A DNA stretch of 64,000 nucleotides. Source: Brassica napus. Its lineage: Eukaryota; Streptophyta; Magnoliopsida; Brassicales; Brassicaceae. A program made the position numbers and the translations under genes. The DNA is taken from assembly GCF_020379485.1 (NCBI RefSeq), contig NC_063437.1, forward strand, positions 3,730,806 through 3,794,805, read 5' to 3'. Below the pieces are notes generated by a model. It saw only the letters and a list, made by a program, of their open reading frames with translations. It did not search any database and was not told the origin of the DNA. Below are positions 48,099 through 59,010 of the stretch, in pieces (within the stretch, counting starts at the first letter, position 1; every line of letters starts with the position of its first letter).

Positions 48099-48272
48099 AT
48101 GAAGAAAAGCCTGCTGCAACATATCCACAGCAACGGTAACTTAAACAAGAAGTCAAAAGCAGAAGAAGTAATAAAAGCTGCAGAAGAAACTGGTACGAAA
48201 AAGAAAAAAGCTGGATCAATCGCCACCACAAAACATCTGACTAGGGTTTACGCCTTTATGTATAAACATTAA
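48099..48272 (+). CDS. Small open frame of 57 residues, unrecognised
   Basis: The frame reads MKKSLLQHIHSNGNLNKKSK, then AEEVIKAAEETGTKKKKAGS and ends in FMYKH. It is lysine-rich and looks more coding-like than its surroundings, and could be the last exon or remnant of a larger gene. The family is not recognised. Another frame just upstream (48051-48140, MMDQLVWRPKSKLEPIDEEK) overlaps it and could be joined by splicing, but this is speculation. Confidence 0.25.
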   Translation: MKKSLLQHIHSNGNLNKKSKAEEVIKAAEETGTKKKKAGSIATTKHLTRVYAFMYKH

Positions 48273-48960
48273 GAGACAGTATGTGTTCCTGCATTGTTTA
48301 GCTGTTTCCGACTGACTGGTCGTAGTATGTGTTCTTGAAAGCATGAATGTCCATTATCTTTCTTTTTTCTCTTCGGGTGTTTTGTGGAATGAAAAAGGTA
48401 AATGCATTAGAATCAGATAGTGTGGTATTGTTCTTGGCAGCTTCTTGTTGATTCCTACGAAGATTGTTTACGAAATAAAGAGCTACTTCTTTTAAGAACA
48501 TTACAAAATACGTACATGGCTTATTTGTATCGATGGGATTGGTCCCATTGAAATTTAAAATGCAATTAAAATAAGAGCCAAAAACCTTTAGGAAGAGGAG
48601 TAGCAATGGTTTAAGCCGGTGCTAAAATTATCATTTTTATCACCTTTTTAACATCCATAACACAATAAATGAGTCCATTTTTTATTATTTATTCAAACTT
48701 AAAAAGTGAAAATTTTAAAAACTTTCTTTTACCAAAATTCTAATTAGGTAATCTCTAAACGTCACATTTCTCTCTTTTCTCTATTTAAGAAATTTAACTC
48801 TTTTTCAATCGAACAAAAGAATAATTTGTTAGAGCTTAGTTATTAACTTATCATCCGACAACCATCCAAGAACGAGTTCAAAGAGTTTTCTGGTAATTTT
48901 TTCTATGGATAAAAAAAGTATTGTCAATGAGGTGTTTGTACACCAAAAGAATTTGAGTAA

Positions 48961-49905
48961 GAGTATCTCCAAAAGACACTCTATAACTTCAAATTTGAAG
49001 TTTTGAGAAGTGAAACTTTATATTTCAAGTTTCACTACTAAAAACTTTAAATTTGAAGTTTCATATTTTTATTTACATTTTGGTCCCTACAATCACACAT
49101 CACTTTTATGATTCATAAATATTTTCTCGTTTATTATTTTAATTTTTAAAAAAATATATCTCATAAATATTTAAATTTTGTTTACAGATTTTAAATTTTA
49201 AACATAAAACTAAACAATACTTTAAAATAAGATTTAAAATATTTTAAGCTAGATTTAGAAAAAAATAATATACAAAAAAAATTAACAAAAAGATTTTTAA
49301 AAATTACATGAAAACATAACTATTACACAGATTTAAATATTACAACAACACTAATAGTTAGGTAAGTTTGATCCGTAACCTTCAAATTTTTAAATATTGT
49401 CCAAATTTTTTTGTGTAACTGAAGATGGTTGTTGTTGTTGTTATTGTTTTTGATGTCTTTTTCGTACAATTCTTTCTTGTTCATATCGAATATATTCACG
49501 AGTATTAATATCTCGAAAAAAAATTAGTCTTTTAGCAATATTTTATGTTTCTATTTTACTTTTTTTTGTTTCGATCTAATGTATTTACAAGTATCAATAT
49601 TATCCAATCTCAACAACTTTTAGCTCGTAATCTAAAAAGTAAAAATAAGAAGAGTCATTTTTACTTCGAAATGCACTAATAGATCATATATGCATTACAA
49701 AAATCATTTTATGAAATAATATGGTATTAACTTTGAAGTTTAATATTAGTCAATATGTGTTAGTTATTTACAAAAGTTTTATGAATTCAAATTAGTTATG
49801 ATAAGTATAAGGATTAAAATATAAATAGTTTTGAAGTTGAGTTTGAAGTTTTGATTTTGGAGAGTTTTGGAAACTTCAAAACAAAGTTCCTTTTTTAAGA
49901 TGCTC
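48961..49905. mobile_element. PIF/Harbinger-type element, 945 bp
   Basis: It begins GAGTATCTCC and ends AAGATGCTC, the inverted right end reading GAGCATCTT, and is flanked by TAA on both sides (48958-48960 and 49906-49908). Near each end are inner repeats AACTTCAAATTTGAAGTTTT and TTTTGGAAACTTCAAAAC. The middle is AT-rich with no transposase. The flanking motif and GAGCAT terminus link it to the MITEs at 3707 and 14252, though it is longer and more diverged. Confidence 0.65.
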
Positions 49906-49908
49906 TAA

Positions 49909-51148
49909 GAACAAAAATAACTTTCAAACACACATGCTGGAGTTTAAGAAAAGGAACTTCATGGCGGTATGAACACACATGCTAGAGACTGGAGTTGATA
50001 AAATAGTGAGATTGGACCAGGAACCAGTCTCTTGTTAGGAACTTTAACCTTTTTAAACACTGTTTAATTCAATCTTTAAAGTTCTGAAAGTACAAACTCA
50101 AAAGAATATTAGCAATTACTCAAAGGGATATAAATAACTTCAAACGAGCAAAAAAAACAAACAACAATCAATATTAAGAAAAGGTCCAACCAACATACTG
50201 GTTTTTGTGGACCAGTTCCATGGCATCTCTTTTTCAAACTCCAACTTCCTCAGTTAGCAAAGTTTGTAACCAAAAGAGGCACTACTTGCGATCTCCATAC
50301 AAGTACGCTGAGACAATTCCAATGGTCTCCACTCAATTCTTCCGTTTAGAATATTTTATAAAGTTGAGAGATGATTTCCGGGCTAGCACAAACTGTATGG
50401 AGAAAATATGACTCTCTTGCTTAACCCTCATTCCAAAATAACAAGCTTGAAGCAAGAAGAACCACCAAACGAAAGCAAAGGTGAGGCTCGAGATGAAACA
50501 AACATAAACACAATGATACACCAGAAACAATAAGTCACACTATTGCCAACACGCATTCTTATAAATACCTTTTACTTCGCAGAACAAGCACCCGAAACAT
50601 CAAAAACAAGAAAAGACCGATCACTGGCCAAGTGTCCGGACAAAGAGAGATTATGAGCTTCTTCTTCGATTAGCTAAGGCAGGGAGCTCCAACTAAGAAT
50701 ACCGATTCAGACATAAACCAGGCAGATAAAAATTCAACGAAGGAGATATTTGTGAATCACAAGGACAATCAATCACAGGCAGAGAAACACTTTAAGTCCT
50801 TTAATCAAAACTAGGAATCAAATTCACCATATCCAAAAAGGCCAAAACCCAGGAACAAACAAAACTTATTTTAGAAGATGGATCTAACGACGAAAAGACT
50901 GGTCAACAAAATATCCCAAAATATTATGTGGTCTGTTCAAACAATTACCGAGGATCATGAAACAACCCCAAGAACAGCACAAGATTTTTTCTTGGGATAT
51001 TAATCACGTAACTGTAGAATTAAATGTGAATCATATTGATAGAGAATCGTTATTCATTAAAAAGAAACCTGTTCATTCAAATGATCTCACTAACCGAATA
51101 CAATCGATTCATCAACCAAACAACAATTAAACCTAAACATTTAAATCC
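49909..51148. other. Spacer downstream of histone H2B, no gene seen
   Basis: Apart from the 49973-50044 copy of the direct repeat, there is no recognisable feature. The last part just below 51149 should contain the H2B 3' untranslated region. Confidence 0.4.
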
Positions 51149-51565
51149 CTAAGTGCTTGTGAATTTCGTAACCGCCTTGGTCCCCTCAGAGACGGCGTGT
51201 TTCGCGAGTTCTCCGGGCAATACAAGCCTAACCGCCGTCTGGATCTCCCTCGATGTAATGGTCGGCTTCTTGTTGTACCTAGCGAGCTTCGATGATTCCT
51301 GCGCCAGTTTCTCGAATATGTCGTTGATGAAACTGTTCATGATCCCCATCGCTTTACCCGAGATTCCGATGTCGGGGTGAACCTGCTTGAGGACCTTGAA
51401 GATGTAGATCTTGTACGTCTCAACGCTCTTCTTCACCTTCTTCTTCTTCTTGTCGCTTCCTCCTTCTTTTGAGATCTTCTTCTCCGCCTTTGGACGCTTC
51501 TCGGCCGGGGATTTCTCAGCTGGCTTCTTCTCCGCCGGTTTCTTCTCTGCCGCCTTGGGTGCCAT
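51149..51565 (-). CDS. Histone H2B
   Basis: Single-exon gene for a 138-residue H2B. The start at 51565 ([20 protein letters not shown]) was chosen because the upstream in-frame extension is not histone-like. The N-terminal tail is a run of lysine-rich AEKKPAEK repeats, targets of acetylation. The histone-fold core is complete ([60 protein letters not shown]). The C-terminus AVTKFTST carries the lysine (K134) expected to be mono-ubiquitinated. H2B pairs with H2A in the nucleosome. As is normal for replication-type plant histones it has no intron. By position it matches At3g53650. Confidence 0.96.
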   Translation of the reverse strand: MAPKAAEKKPAEKKPAEKSPAEKRPKAEKKISKEGGSDKKKKKVKKSVETYKIYIFKVLKQVHPDIGISGKAMGIMNSFINDIFEKLAQESSKLARYNKKPTITSREIQTAVRLVLPGELAKHAVSEGTKAVTKFTST

Positions 51566-51652
51566 TATCGATCGATGAGTTTGGTGAAGAGAGGGTGAAT
51601 TGTTTAATGGAAAGATGCGTCTGTGATTGAAATTAGTTGAGGAACAGATTTT

Positions 51653-51662
51653 CTTATATATA
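51653..51662 (-). promoter_or_regulatory. TATA box candidate of H2B
   Basis: A CTTATATATAAG palindrome on the minus strand lies about 90 bases upstream of the H2B ATG, the usual spacing for a histone gene with a short leader. Position and motif only. Confidence 0.6.
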
Positions 51663-51669
51663 AGCTTCT

Positions 51670-53121
51670 GCTCGCTCTTATTGGTTATCTGTGCGGCACG
51701 CGGATTGGTGACGTGGCCTAGATCTGAAGACTTTGAATGAACGGACAAGATCTCTCATAGCTTTTTTTTTTGGTCAAGCTCATGGGCTCTAACATCTTGA
51801 TGGGCTTCTGTTTTATGACGATCCACGAACTGCCGGGCCATTATTAATGTGGTAACATCTTCGTTTTGCACTAATTACATTTTTTTTTAGTGTCTTACCA
51901 TCTTCTCATATATCACCCTTGTAGAGGAAACCGAAATTACAGTTCAGCTGCAGCAGTATTGAAAAATGAGCGATTCATCAAGACAAAGAGCATACAAAAC
52001 CAAACAAGGGGAAAGTTCAATGACCATAATCATGTGTAATTAATCTTTGCTCTGTTCACCAACATGTATTGTAAATTTGGAGAAGAAACAACTTCAGGTG
52101 ATTTTCACCCATGGGTTTACTGGTTTAAATAGAACGGAACAGAATCCGTGACTTCACCAACGCGTTATTCTTTTTTTTGTCCTGAGTTGTCTGTCCACAC
52201 ATATCTGACTGAAATCTTCCCGAGCAATGTGACCTCTCCCTGCCAAACCGCTCCTAGGAATTAGGCCCTGCCAATTCAACAAGAACCATGTAAATGGATT
52301 CAATCTTTTGCGATATCTAAACACAAACAATAAAGGTGCAGTAAAAATCTAAAGTGAAACAAAGTTATAAATTAACAGATACTTTGAAAAAATGGTGATG
52401 AACTGCACTGTAGACTAGATTATCACACAGCAACTCTAATGGGTTACTTTCTTAGAACTTCCATTAAGGAATGTAATATACCTGGACATCTATGGCCATC
52501 ATATGAAGATTTATAAAACATTGACATCTAAGGTTCTTGGACATAGTACTAGAGAAATTATAGATCATCAAATATTGTTTTCTTGGCAAGATAATACCAC
52601 CAGAGAACTGTAGCGAACTGTGTAAGAAAGCAATTGACCAAGTGTCATTATTCACATTGTGAACTAATTTGCGTAAGCAGCAGTAAAGCCAAGCGAAGTA
52701 ATAAACGCAGCCTTTGAAAGAACATAACCAGATTGCAATAAACGAAACTATGAATGAGTGTATAACATGGATTTTGATCATACATGGCAGGCATACAATG
52801 TCAAGAAAACTTGCAAAGATTCTAACATTATCTGAAAATAATTAATTGATCATATATAACACCGGTGTGTCCTGACCATGACCATATTCGAGTCACATAG
52901 GCAACAACCATAACCAAAACACTTGACTACCCTACAACTACATTCAAGAAACAGCATGTGCACTGCAGGAAATGATCAAACACTCAGAAAGCTACAGGCT
53001 TTGACCTTGAGGGTAAATTTGAGGTAGCTAACCAAGCATGTATCCGTTTTATGACTAAACTAATAACAAACAATCATCCCAAACATATGAGCCTTGTTCT
53101 ATCTCTGACTAAACTCATCCT
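51670..53121. other. H2B upstream region and spacer, no gene seen
   Basis: The first part should hold the H2B promoter. The remainder shows no recognisable coding frame or element ends. Confidence 0.4.
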
Positions 53122-53727
53122 CTATACATGACCCAAAACTTTAATCACAAACCTTGAGGAACCGATGTTGACGTTCCTGTGAAGAACCCTACCACGATCA
53201 CCATCTCCACCATCAATCAACTCTCTCAAACCACCCAAACTCTCCACCTCCTCCACCTCCTCTTTCACCTCCTTCCACACACCGCGACTCGGCAGCAACT
53301 TCACAGGCAACCTCTCGAAGTAATTCCCGTAGATATACTCAGGAGTGTACCCGTTCTCCTCATCGAAAAGCATGATATGCCCATGCCACTCCCACACACG
53401 ATAATCCGACTCCTCGTCCTCGTGAAACCCAACGCAGATGTGGTGCTCGTTGACCGTCACGGCTTGACCCGAATTGGGCTTGAGAGAGTCGATTCGACCC
53501 GAGACGATGACGCGGATCAGCTCTTTTTCAAGCTTGGCTTCTTCTCGTTCGAGATTGTTGTGGGGATCGAGGTCTTCGTCGTCGTCGTCGTTGTCGGTGT
53601 CGTCGGATTTGAAGAGGAGGTCGTCTAGGGATTGAGAGAGGAAAGGGGAGTTTGGGGGGCGGATTTGGAGGCGGCCGAGTAGGGTTTGGAGTAGGAGGTT
53701 GTCCATGTTTCCGTTGAACGAGCTCAT
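53122..53727 (-). CDS. Unknown conserved plant protein (At3g53630-like)
   Basis: An uninterrupted 201-residue frame begins MSSFNGNMDNLLLQTLLGRL and ends IGSSRFVIKVLGHV. Visible parts are a Leu-rich start, an acidic stretch (DDTDNDDDDEDLDPHNN, about residues 42-58), and a compact C-terminal region with ICVGFHEDEESDYRVWEWHG and FDEENGYTPEYIYGNYFERL. No signal peptide or membrane segment is seen. I do not recognise a domain. Its place between H2B and PPa4 fits the Arabidopsis gene of unknown function At3g53630. Codon use is GC-richer than the spacers and the frame is intact, so it is likely a real gene. Confidence 0.82.
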   Translation of the reverse strand: MSSFNGNMDNLLLQTLLGRLQIRPPNSPFLSQSLDDLLFKSDDTDNDDDDEDLDPHNNLEREEAKLEKELIRVIVSGRIDSLKPNSGQAVTVNEHHICVGFHEDEESDYRVWEWHGHIMLFDEENGYTPEYIYGNYFERLPVKLLPSRGVWKEVKEEVEEVESLGGLRELIDGGDGDRGRVLHRNVNIGSSRFVIKVLGHV

Positions 53728-53950
53728 GGTTGGTGCGTGTGGTGGCGAATCGATCTTCTTCTTCTTCTTCTTGGACTACTTTTTGGTCGTCGGTATCGTA
53801 GGGAAAGGCCAACTCGGGTTTTAGAGATAGGGAAGGGTTTTTGTTCAACCAAGACTGTAATTACGACAGTAAGTGGGCTAAAATGATAAATGTTGTTGAC
53901 TTGTAGGCCAAAATTTCAAATTTTAAATTTTTCATAAGCTTAAATAGCCT

Positions 53951-54788
53951 TAGGCCTGGGCATTCGGGGTCCCAATCGGGTTTCGGTTTTATCCAATCGG
54001 GTTTCGGTTTTTCGGGTTCATCAAAATCAGTCCCATTCGGATTATATGAAAGTTCGGTTCGGGACCGGTTCGGGTTCTATCGGGTTCGGGTCGGGGTTAG
54101 TGAATCTTCAAAGAACCGGTACAACCCAATATACTTTCGGGTTCGGGTCCCAATCGGTTTTTCGGTTTAAAAGTACCTGATTTTTACCTATTTTATAACC
54201 AAAACATGAGTAAAATCGGTTCTTCAGTTTTAAAATACCTGATTTGTACCTATTTTGTAACCAAAACTTAAGTAAAATCGATTCAAAAATAAGGAACATC
54301 AACCGTGATCATTCAAAATCAAATAAATAAAAGCATAAAACGAAAATTAAGTTCTCATGAAATGAGAAACATTTTTTAACGAAAACAAAATCAAAATCTA
54401 AATACTTCAAGATTCAACGGCCATCTCATGAAATAAGGAACAAGATTCAACCTTCATGTAATAAAACCACCAACCTTCATGTAATAGAACCACCAACCTT
54501 CATGTAATAGATAAGTATTTTAGATGTTCAATATTTCTTAGTGTATTTTGGATACATATTAGGAATTGAGATCATGTTTGGTACAAGATCTTTTCGAGGT
54601 TTTGAATATTTCGGGTTCTATCGGATATCCATTTATATTCGGGTTCGGTTCGGATAATACCCATAACCTGAAATACCACAAAACAAGACCCATTCGGTAT
54701 TTACGTCGGGTTCGGATCGGCTCGGATTCATTTTTATCGGATCGGATTCGGTTCGGATTTTCGGGTTCGGTTTATTTGCCCAGCCCTA
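53951..54788. mobile_element. Non-autonomous hAT element with 8-bp target duplication
   Basis: The 838-bp element starts TAGGCCTGGGCA and ends TGCCCAGCCCTA, a 12-bp inverted repeat with one mismatch. It is flanked by the identical 8-mer AATAGCCT (53943-53950 and 54789-54796). An 8-bp duplication and TAGGG-type ends indicate hAT. The inner flanks are dense in TCGGGTTCGG / CGGTTTCGG motifs, and the middle is AT-rich without a transposase frame. Confidence 0.88.
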
Positions 54789-54796
54789 AATAGCCT

Positions 54797-55547
54797 ATAA
54801 AATTACATTAAAATGTTAAATAATTAGTTTATATTTTTTTATAAATAATATTAAAATTAAAATAAAATAAATAATATATTTTTATTTGTATTAATTGATA
54901 CAAAATACTAAATAATAAAATTGATTCGTTTTAATTTAAAATTTGAAAATACAATATTAACTGCAATAAATTATAATTTCTCACCAGCAAATGTGAAATA
55001 GAGGAAACAAATACTAAGTGTTATTTATGAATTAGGGATACTGATATATGCAAATTTTGAAGCATATAGAAATAGAGTATTTTGGGTTGAATTGAAACTT
55101 ATTAATTTTGTCTCGCTAATTAGTTTATTCGATAATTAATTCACTAAGTTTCTATGTAGAAATTGGAGTATTATGTCAGTAAGAAGCAAAGTATTTTTTG
55201 TCATTTACGTAAAATTCAGAATCATATAGAAGCCAAAAAAAAAACAATAATCTACCATGGATTTAAGAAACGAAACACTTTCAACAATTTATCAATATGG
55301 GAAAAATTACTCAAGAATAAAAATGAAGAACAAACAAAATGGCAACGTTCTTAGTTTCTTTGACAATTTTTTCGGCATCATCTACCGGATTCAACAAAAG
55401 GACATACACAAATACATTCTTTTGAGAACCCTAACAAATATATTTGTAAGTATTTATACTTTTGTATACACTTCACATCTGTCAAGAAAACAAATGTGAA
55501 AATGCACTTGCAAGCTTTCTTTATTGCTTGGGTGGTGGTGAAAGAGA
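54797..55547. other. AT-rich spacer and PPa4 3' region
   Basis: No gene recognised. The part next to 55548 should contain the pyrophosphatase 3' untranslated region. Confidence 0.4.
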
Positions 55548-57263
55548 TCACCGCCTCAAGGTCTCCATGACGTAATCCGCATACAAATCCCTACAATGTC
55601 AAAAAATAAGGAAAATTATCCACTTGATTAGTTAGCTATTCTATGGAATGCTGAACTGCTTCATATTATATATGAAATATAACAGTCATTTTTAGCAAAG
55701 GCTTACATGGAATGCTGAACTGCTTCATAGGCTGCTGTAGCGGGAAGGAAGTCATTAACGGCTACTTCCTTGTTCTCGTTTTTCTTATCTGTGAGAAGAA
55801 GAATCCAAGAACATGAGTCTCATCATATAGTTTCGGTTCACCCTTAATCTCGTATCATCCCATGACAAACAAAGGTTGAATGAAGATGAAGAAAGAGTAC
55901 TCACAGTCTTCAAAGAAACGACGAATCTCAGCCAGACGATGAGGAGGAAGCTCCTTGATGTCATTGTAATGACGGTACTCTGGATCGTCAGCGCAGACAG
56001 CAATGATCTTGTCGTCTTTCTCACCCTTTTAAAAGCGCATAAAGAGCATCTAGTCTCAGTATCATTTTTGGTTTTACAAGAACATAGTGAAATATTGACA
56101 CTCAAAAAGTGTTGATTTTTTAAACCTGATCGATCATTGGCATAAGCCCAATAGCTTTGGCGCGAAGGAAGCATCCAGGAATCACCGGTTCCTGTATAAC
56201 AAATACAATATATGATTCACATGGAATTTGTTCTCTACTAGTCAAAACAAGAAAGCCTGAGGACGAAGCTGTAAAGCTGCTTTTCTAATTCAATTTCACC
56301 AAATCAAACAGAATTGATTAGTGAGACACCTATATAAGCCTAGCTTTCACTAAAAGCTCTCAAACAGACTCAACAACATCTCTAATCTGCTACATTAAGT
56401 CCTAGACTAGATACAGTAGGGTTTATAATCTTCAAAGCTTATCAGATGAACCAATATATGTGATGAATTATACAACTTCTAAACATTTCATTGGAAAACA
56501 AAAAAAAGGTTACCTGCATGATGACAAGAACATCAATAGGGTCGTTGTCCTCACAAAGGGTACGCGGAATGAACCCGTAGTTGTGTGGGTACACGACAGA
56601 TGAGTAAAGAATACGGTCGACCTGAAAACGAATTACGCAATGTTTTAAACCATGGTGCCATCTTTAACAGTGCAAGGGACAGCAAATAAAGCTATTCACA
56701 GTGAAGTTAATACCTTGATGAGACCCGTAGTTTTGTCGAGTTCATACTTCACCTTGCTCCCTTTTCCTATCTCAACCACCTGCAATGACACCACCATATG
56801 CTTAGTTAATGATTCCCAAAGAAACATCTCTACGATTAAACTCATAAACGGGTTTCCTAATCAGGCAATAGACATCATATAATATGATACAGATACATCT
56901 CCAAATACCCACAATGCCATTCTTTTGTGACAATCTAATTATATCAAATCCTTAGATATTTTGCTGCCTAAGAACGTGACAAAAATACTTACACAGTTGA
57001 AGATTACTGGAGCTTCAGGTCCTATAAAACAGAGCAAACAAGAAGTAAAAATGTTAATATTTAGAAGCAACGTAATCATTTTAGAACCTGAAAATAAAAA
57101 GGAAACGTTACGTAACAGCCTTACCTATCTCAAGATCATGCCATGGGTGTGCAGCAACTGATCTATGGGTCAAGGACGAAAGTATCCTCTCATTAAGAGG
57201 AGGAACTGAAGCCTGTTTCTCCGCATAGTTCTTGGTGGTAGCAATCTCAATCGGTGGCGCCAT
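55548..57263 (-). CDS. PPA4: Soluble inorganic pyrophosphatase PPa4, eight coding exons
   Basis: Exons, in gene order: 57125-57263, 56993-57021, 56714-56779, 56514-56621, 56126-56191, 55905-56025, 55707-55788 and 55548-55590. All introns are GT-AG and phases match, giving 217 residues from [17 protein letters not shown] to [13 protein letters not shown]. The enzyme hydrolyses pyrophosphate to phosphate in the cytosol, using Mg2+. The family signature DNDPIDV (D103, D105, D108) is intact, as are [12 protein letters not shown] and the later GEKDDK aspartates. The second coding exon is only 29 bp. Homology and position next to the At3g53630-like gene fit At3g53620 (PPa4). No breaks were seen, so it should be functional. 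Confidence 0.95.
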
Positions 57264-57265
57264 AT

Positions 57266-57674
57266 CTGCAAACAAAGCACATATCAAACAGAACACCATT
57301 AATACATGCATCCGTGAAGCAACGAAACACGGACAAAAGCATGACCAACACAAACTCTGGTGATAACTCTTTTACAAATGTAATGTACCAAAGATCTACA
57401 CGTCTCGACAATTGAATACAAAACCAATGCTTGACACAGAGACACCCAAGATACAAAATCATCTTTTTATAAAAGAAAGTTATTGAAACGTCCAAGAAAC
57501 GCATATGTTTTGTTTTGTTTTTGCAGCAGTTCATGGATCTTTAAATGTACCTACCGACACAAAACCGTTCTCAAGGTTTTTTTTCTTTTTTGAAAAACAA
57601 TCTGTCGAAAGTTCAAAATCCAACTCAGATCTGCAGGTCTCATGGCTTATGCAAGTACATTTCGAAGTCCGTAC
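57266..57674 (-). promoter_or_regulatory. Probable leader intron of PPa4
   Basis: On the minus strand a GTTTGCAG acceptor ends two bases before the PPa4 ATG. The best donor upstream is AAG/GTACGG at 57674, which would define a 409-bp intron in the 5' UTR. The acceptor is convincing; the donor is a best guess. Confidence 0.5.
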
Positions 57675-57780
57675 CTTAGCGTAACGACGAATCTCCCGAG
57701 CAAAAAGAGTGTTGCAAGAAGTGAAAACACAGGCACAGATCTCGAGATTAACAAACTCAAGATTCAAGAAGCAACGATGA

Positions 57781-57798
57781 AGAGAGAGAGAGAGAGAG
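57781..57798. repeat. (AG)9 microsatellite in the PPa4 5' leader region
   Basis: Nine AG units in a row (CT on the gene's sense strand) lie upstream of the probable PPa4 leader exon. CT runs are frequent in plant 5' leaders. Likely length-variable between accessions. Confidence 0.9.
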
Positions 57799-57912
57799 TA
57801 AAGGAAAGCTAAAGGAGAATGTAGCTGTAAACTATACGCGTTCCCGCTCTCTCTCGCGCTGCTTCTCTGCTATTTGAAAGCTCCATTTATTTTATTTAAG
57901 GAATATAATAAA

Positions 57913-58427
57913 GGGCAATTGTCAATAATAGCACCTTTCAAGTTTATGTCTCAAAAATATCATTAGAAAGAGAAAGTCACAAAAATGACATTTATTAAAG
58001 GGTAAAATATCTCTAATACCCTTGGTTTAAAATTAAATAAACAAACAAAAATAAATAAAATAAAAATAAAAAAAATTAAAAAAAAAGATTTTTTTTATAT
58101 AGTTTCAGATTATATGTTTTCAGATTCGAAATTTTTATAATTTTTTTTTTTAAATTTATTTTTTCAAATTTTCTTTTTATATTTAAAAATACTTTTTGAA
58201 ACTGTTTTTAAATTTTTTATTTTTTATTAGTATTTTTTTTTATAAAATTTTAAACCCTAATTCCAAAACCCCACCCCTTAACTCTAAACCCTAAAGTTTG
58301 GATTAATTAACCCAAGGGGTATAAATGTATATTTACCTCTTTAATGAAACCTATTTTTGTAACTTTGAGCTTTGAGTGCTACTTTGGGAACATAAACTTG
58401 GTTTAGTGCTATTCTAGTCTTTTTCTC
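57913..58427. mobile_element. Mutator-like MITE with 9-bp target duplication
   Basis: The 515-bp element begins GGGCAATTGTCAATAATAGC; its inverted right end reads GAGAAAAAGACTAGAATAGC, and both continue to AAGTTTATG. It is flanked by TATAATAAA on each side (57904-57912 and 58428-58436). A 9-bp duplication suggests the Mutator superfamily. The interior is AT-rich, with AAACCCTAA-type motifs and no coding frame. Confidence 0.8.
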
Positions 58428-59010
58428 TATAATAAATACGAGGAAAATTAATAAGAAACTATATTATTAAATTTGAGAATATCTCTTTTAACTTTGAAAA
58501 TTAAAATCGAATATGTTGGACGAATATGTCCAGACACGAAAGTGGACACGTGTTAATATGTAATTGGATGCGGGAGGGAGAGACATGGACGGAATTCCTA
58601 ACGGCGTGGGGTCTCAAGGTAAGGTCTGATACACGTTAATCGTGAGTGTTTCCACTCTCCAAATTCTGATTGCGAAGAGTCCACGTTAAGTCTCCGTTAA
58701 TCACTGTTGATTGGAGGAATTAGGAATATGCCGAAGGAGCGAGGAACATAGCAAGATTGGGTGTTGGCGAGTGCACCGAAAGTTCGTGTGCGTGTTTATG
58801 ACAGGCAATTTATTTGTCGGTGGATTAGAAACGGGAATTAAAAGAAAAGGATATGTAAATCTTTGAAGTGAATATTCGTTTTCCTTTCCAGAATTTGTCG
58901 TGGTTAATGTTATTTGGATAACAAATATTATTAGAAATCTATTTGTCTTCTAAAATCCATTAGCAGGATTATAGCATTAAGATATATTACGAAATATTTA
59001 CGCTGGAAGA

